This document shows positions 5,839 through 5,889 of a stretch of DNA of 5,889 nucleotides, piece by piece. Numbering within the stretch: the stretch's first letter is position 1; the number at the start of each line of letters is the position of its first letter. Origin of the DNA: Bacteroidales bacterium (GTDB taxonomy: Bacteria > Bacteroidota > Bacteroidia > Bacteroidales > UBA7960); assembly GCA_007124575.1 (NCBI GenBank), contig SLEW01000135.1, positions 1-5,889 on the forward strand. The letters run 5' to 3'. Below the pieces are notes generated by a model. It ran no database searches and was not told the origin of the DNA. It was given only the letters and a program-made list of their open reading frames with translations. The position numbers were made by a program, and so were the translations under genes.

Positions 5839-5889
5839 GAGTTTGTTAGCTCATAGGTAAATATATAGATAACAACATATAACAAGCAA

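Larger units (their letters stand above)
5662..5889. promoter_or_regulatory. AT-rich upstream region of the carboxylase operon with multiple dyads
   Basis: No coding frame is supportable in these 228 bp. The region is very AT-rich compared with the genes. It contains four copies of the pentamer TGCCA in alternating orientation (5753-5757, 5776-5780 as TGGCA, 5796-5800, 5832-5836 as TGGCA), a 14-bp palindrome at 5730-5743 and a small dyad at 5807-5819. A minus-strand TATGTTTA (5706-5699) resembles the Bacteroidota -7 element TAnnTTTG, but no -33 element lies at the usual distance, so the carboxylase promoter is not resolved. The location suggests it carries the operon promoter and operators, and possibly a promoter for a divergent gene to the right. 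Confidence 0.55.

Overview
The window looks like chromosomal DNA of a Bacteroidota bacterium. The evidence is the separate-subunit acyl-CoA carboxylase operon of the type common in that phylum, mostly absent Shine-Dalgarno sequences with A-rich leaders, a candidate -33/-7 style promoter, and a winged-helix/nucleotidyltransferase protein of a kind often seen there. The assignment comes from pattern recognition, not from a database search. All five genes I can support lie on the minus strand, so the window reads right to left. No tRNA, rRNA, CRISPR array or insertion sequence is visible.

Right part (5889 to 1858): an AT-rich upstream region of about 230 bp with several dyads leads into three carboxylase genes. 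These are the biotin carboxylase (5661-4156), the biotin carboxyl carrier protein (4086-3574) and the carboxyltransferase beta subunit (3402-1858). Together they should form a biotin-dependent acyl-CoA carboxylase, most likely a propionyl-CoA carboxylase making (S)-methylmalonyl-CoA. The first protein charges biotin on Lys134 of the second, and the third transfers the carboxyl group to the acyl-CoA. A 171-bp gap before the third gene holds a cluster of short degenerate repeats that creates a false 19-residue N-terminal extension on the carboxyltransferase frame.

Left part (1857 to 1): a 158-bp intergenic region contains a weak candidate promoter and a nested stem-loop. It is followed by a TTG-started gene for a winged-helix plus Pol-beta-type nucleotidyltransferase protein (1699-767). 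After 57 bp comes a class I SAM-dependent methyltransferase gene (709-1) that runs off the left edge. The last two may be co-transcribed. Nothing visible ties them to carboxylase metabolism.

The carboxylase operon is ordinary in outline. The points worth a second look are the altered specificity-pocket residues in the carboxyltransferase, the apparent split of the BT docking domain between two proteins, the nested stem-loop ahead of the nucleotidyltransferase, the nucleotidyltransferase-methyltransferase pair of unknown role, and the dyad-rich upstream region. I found no convincing new defence or mobile system.
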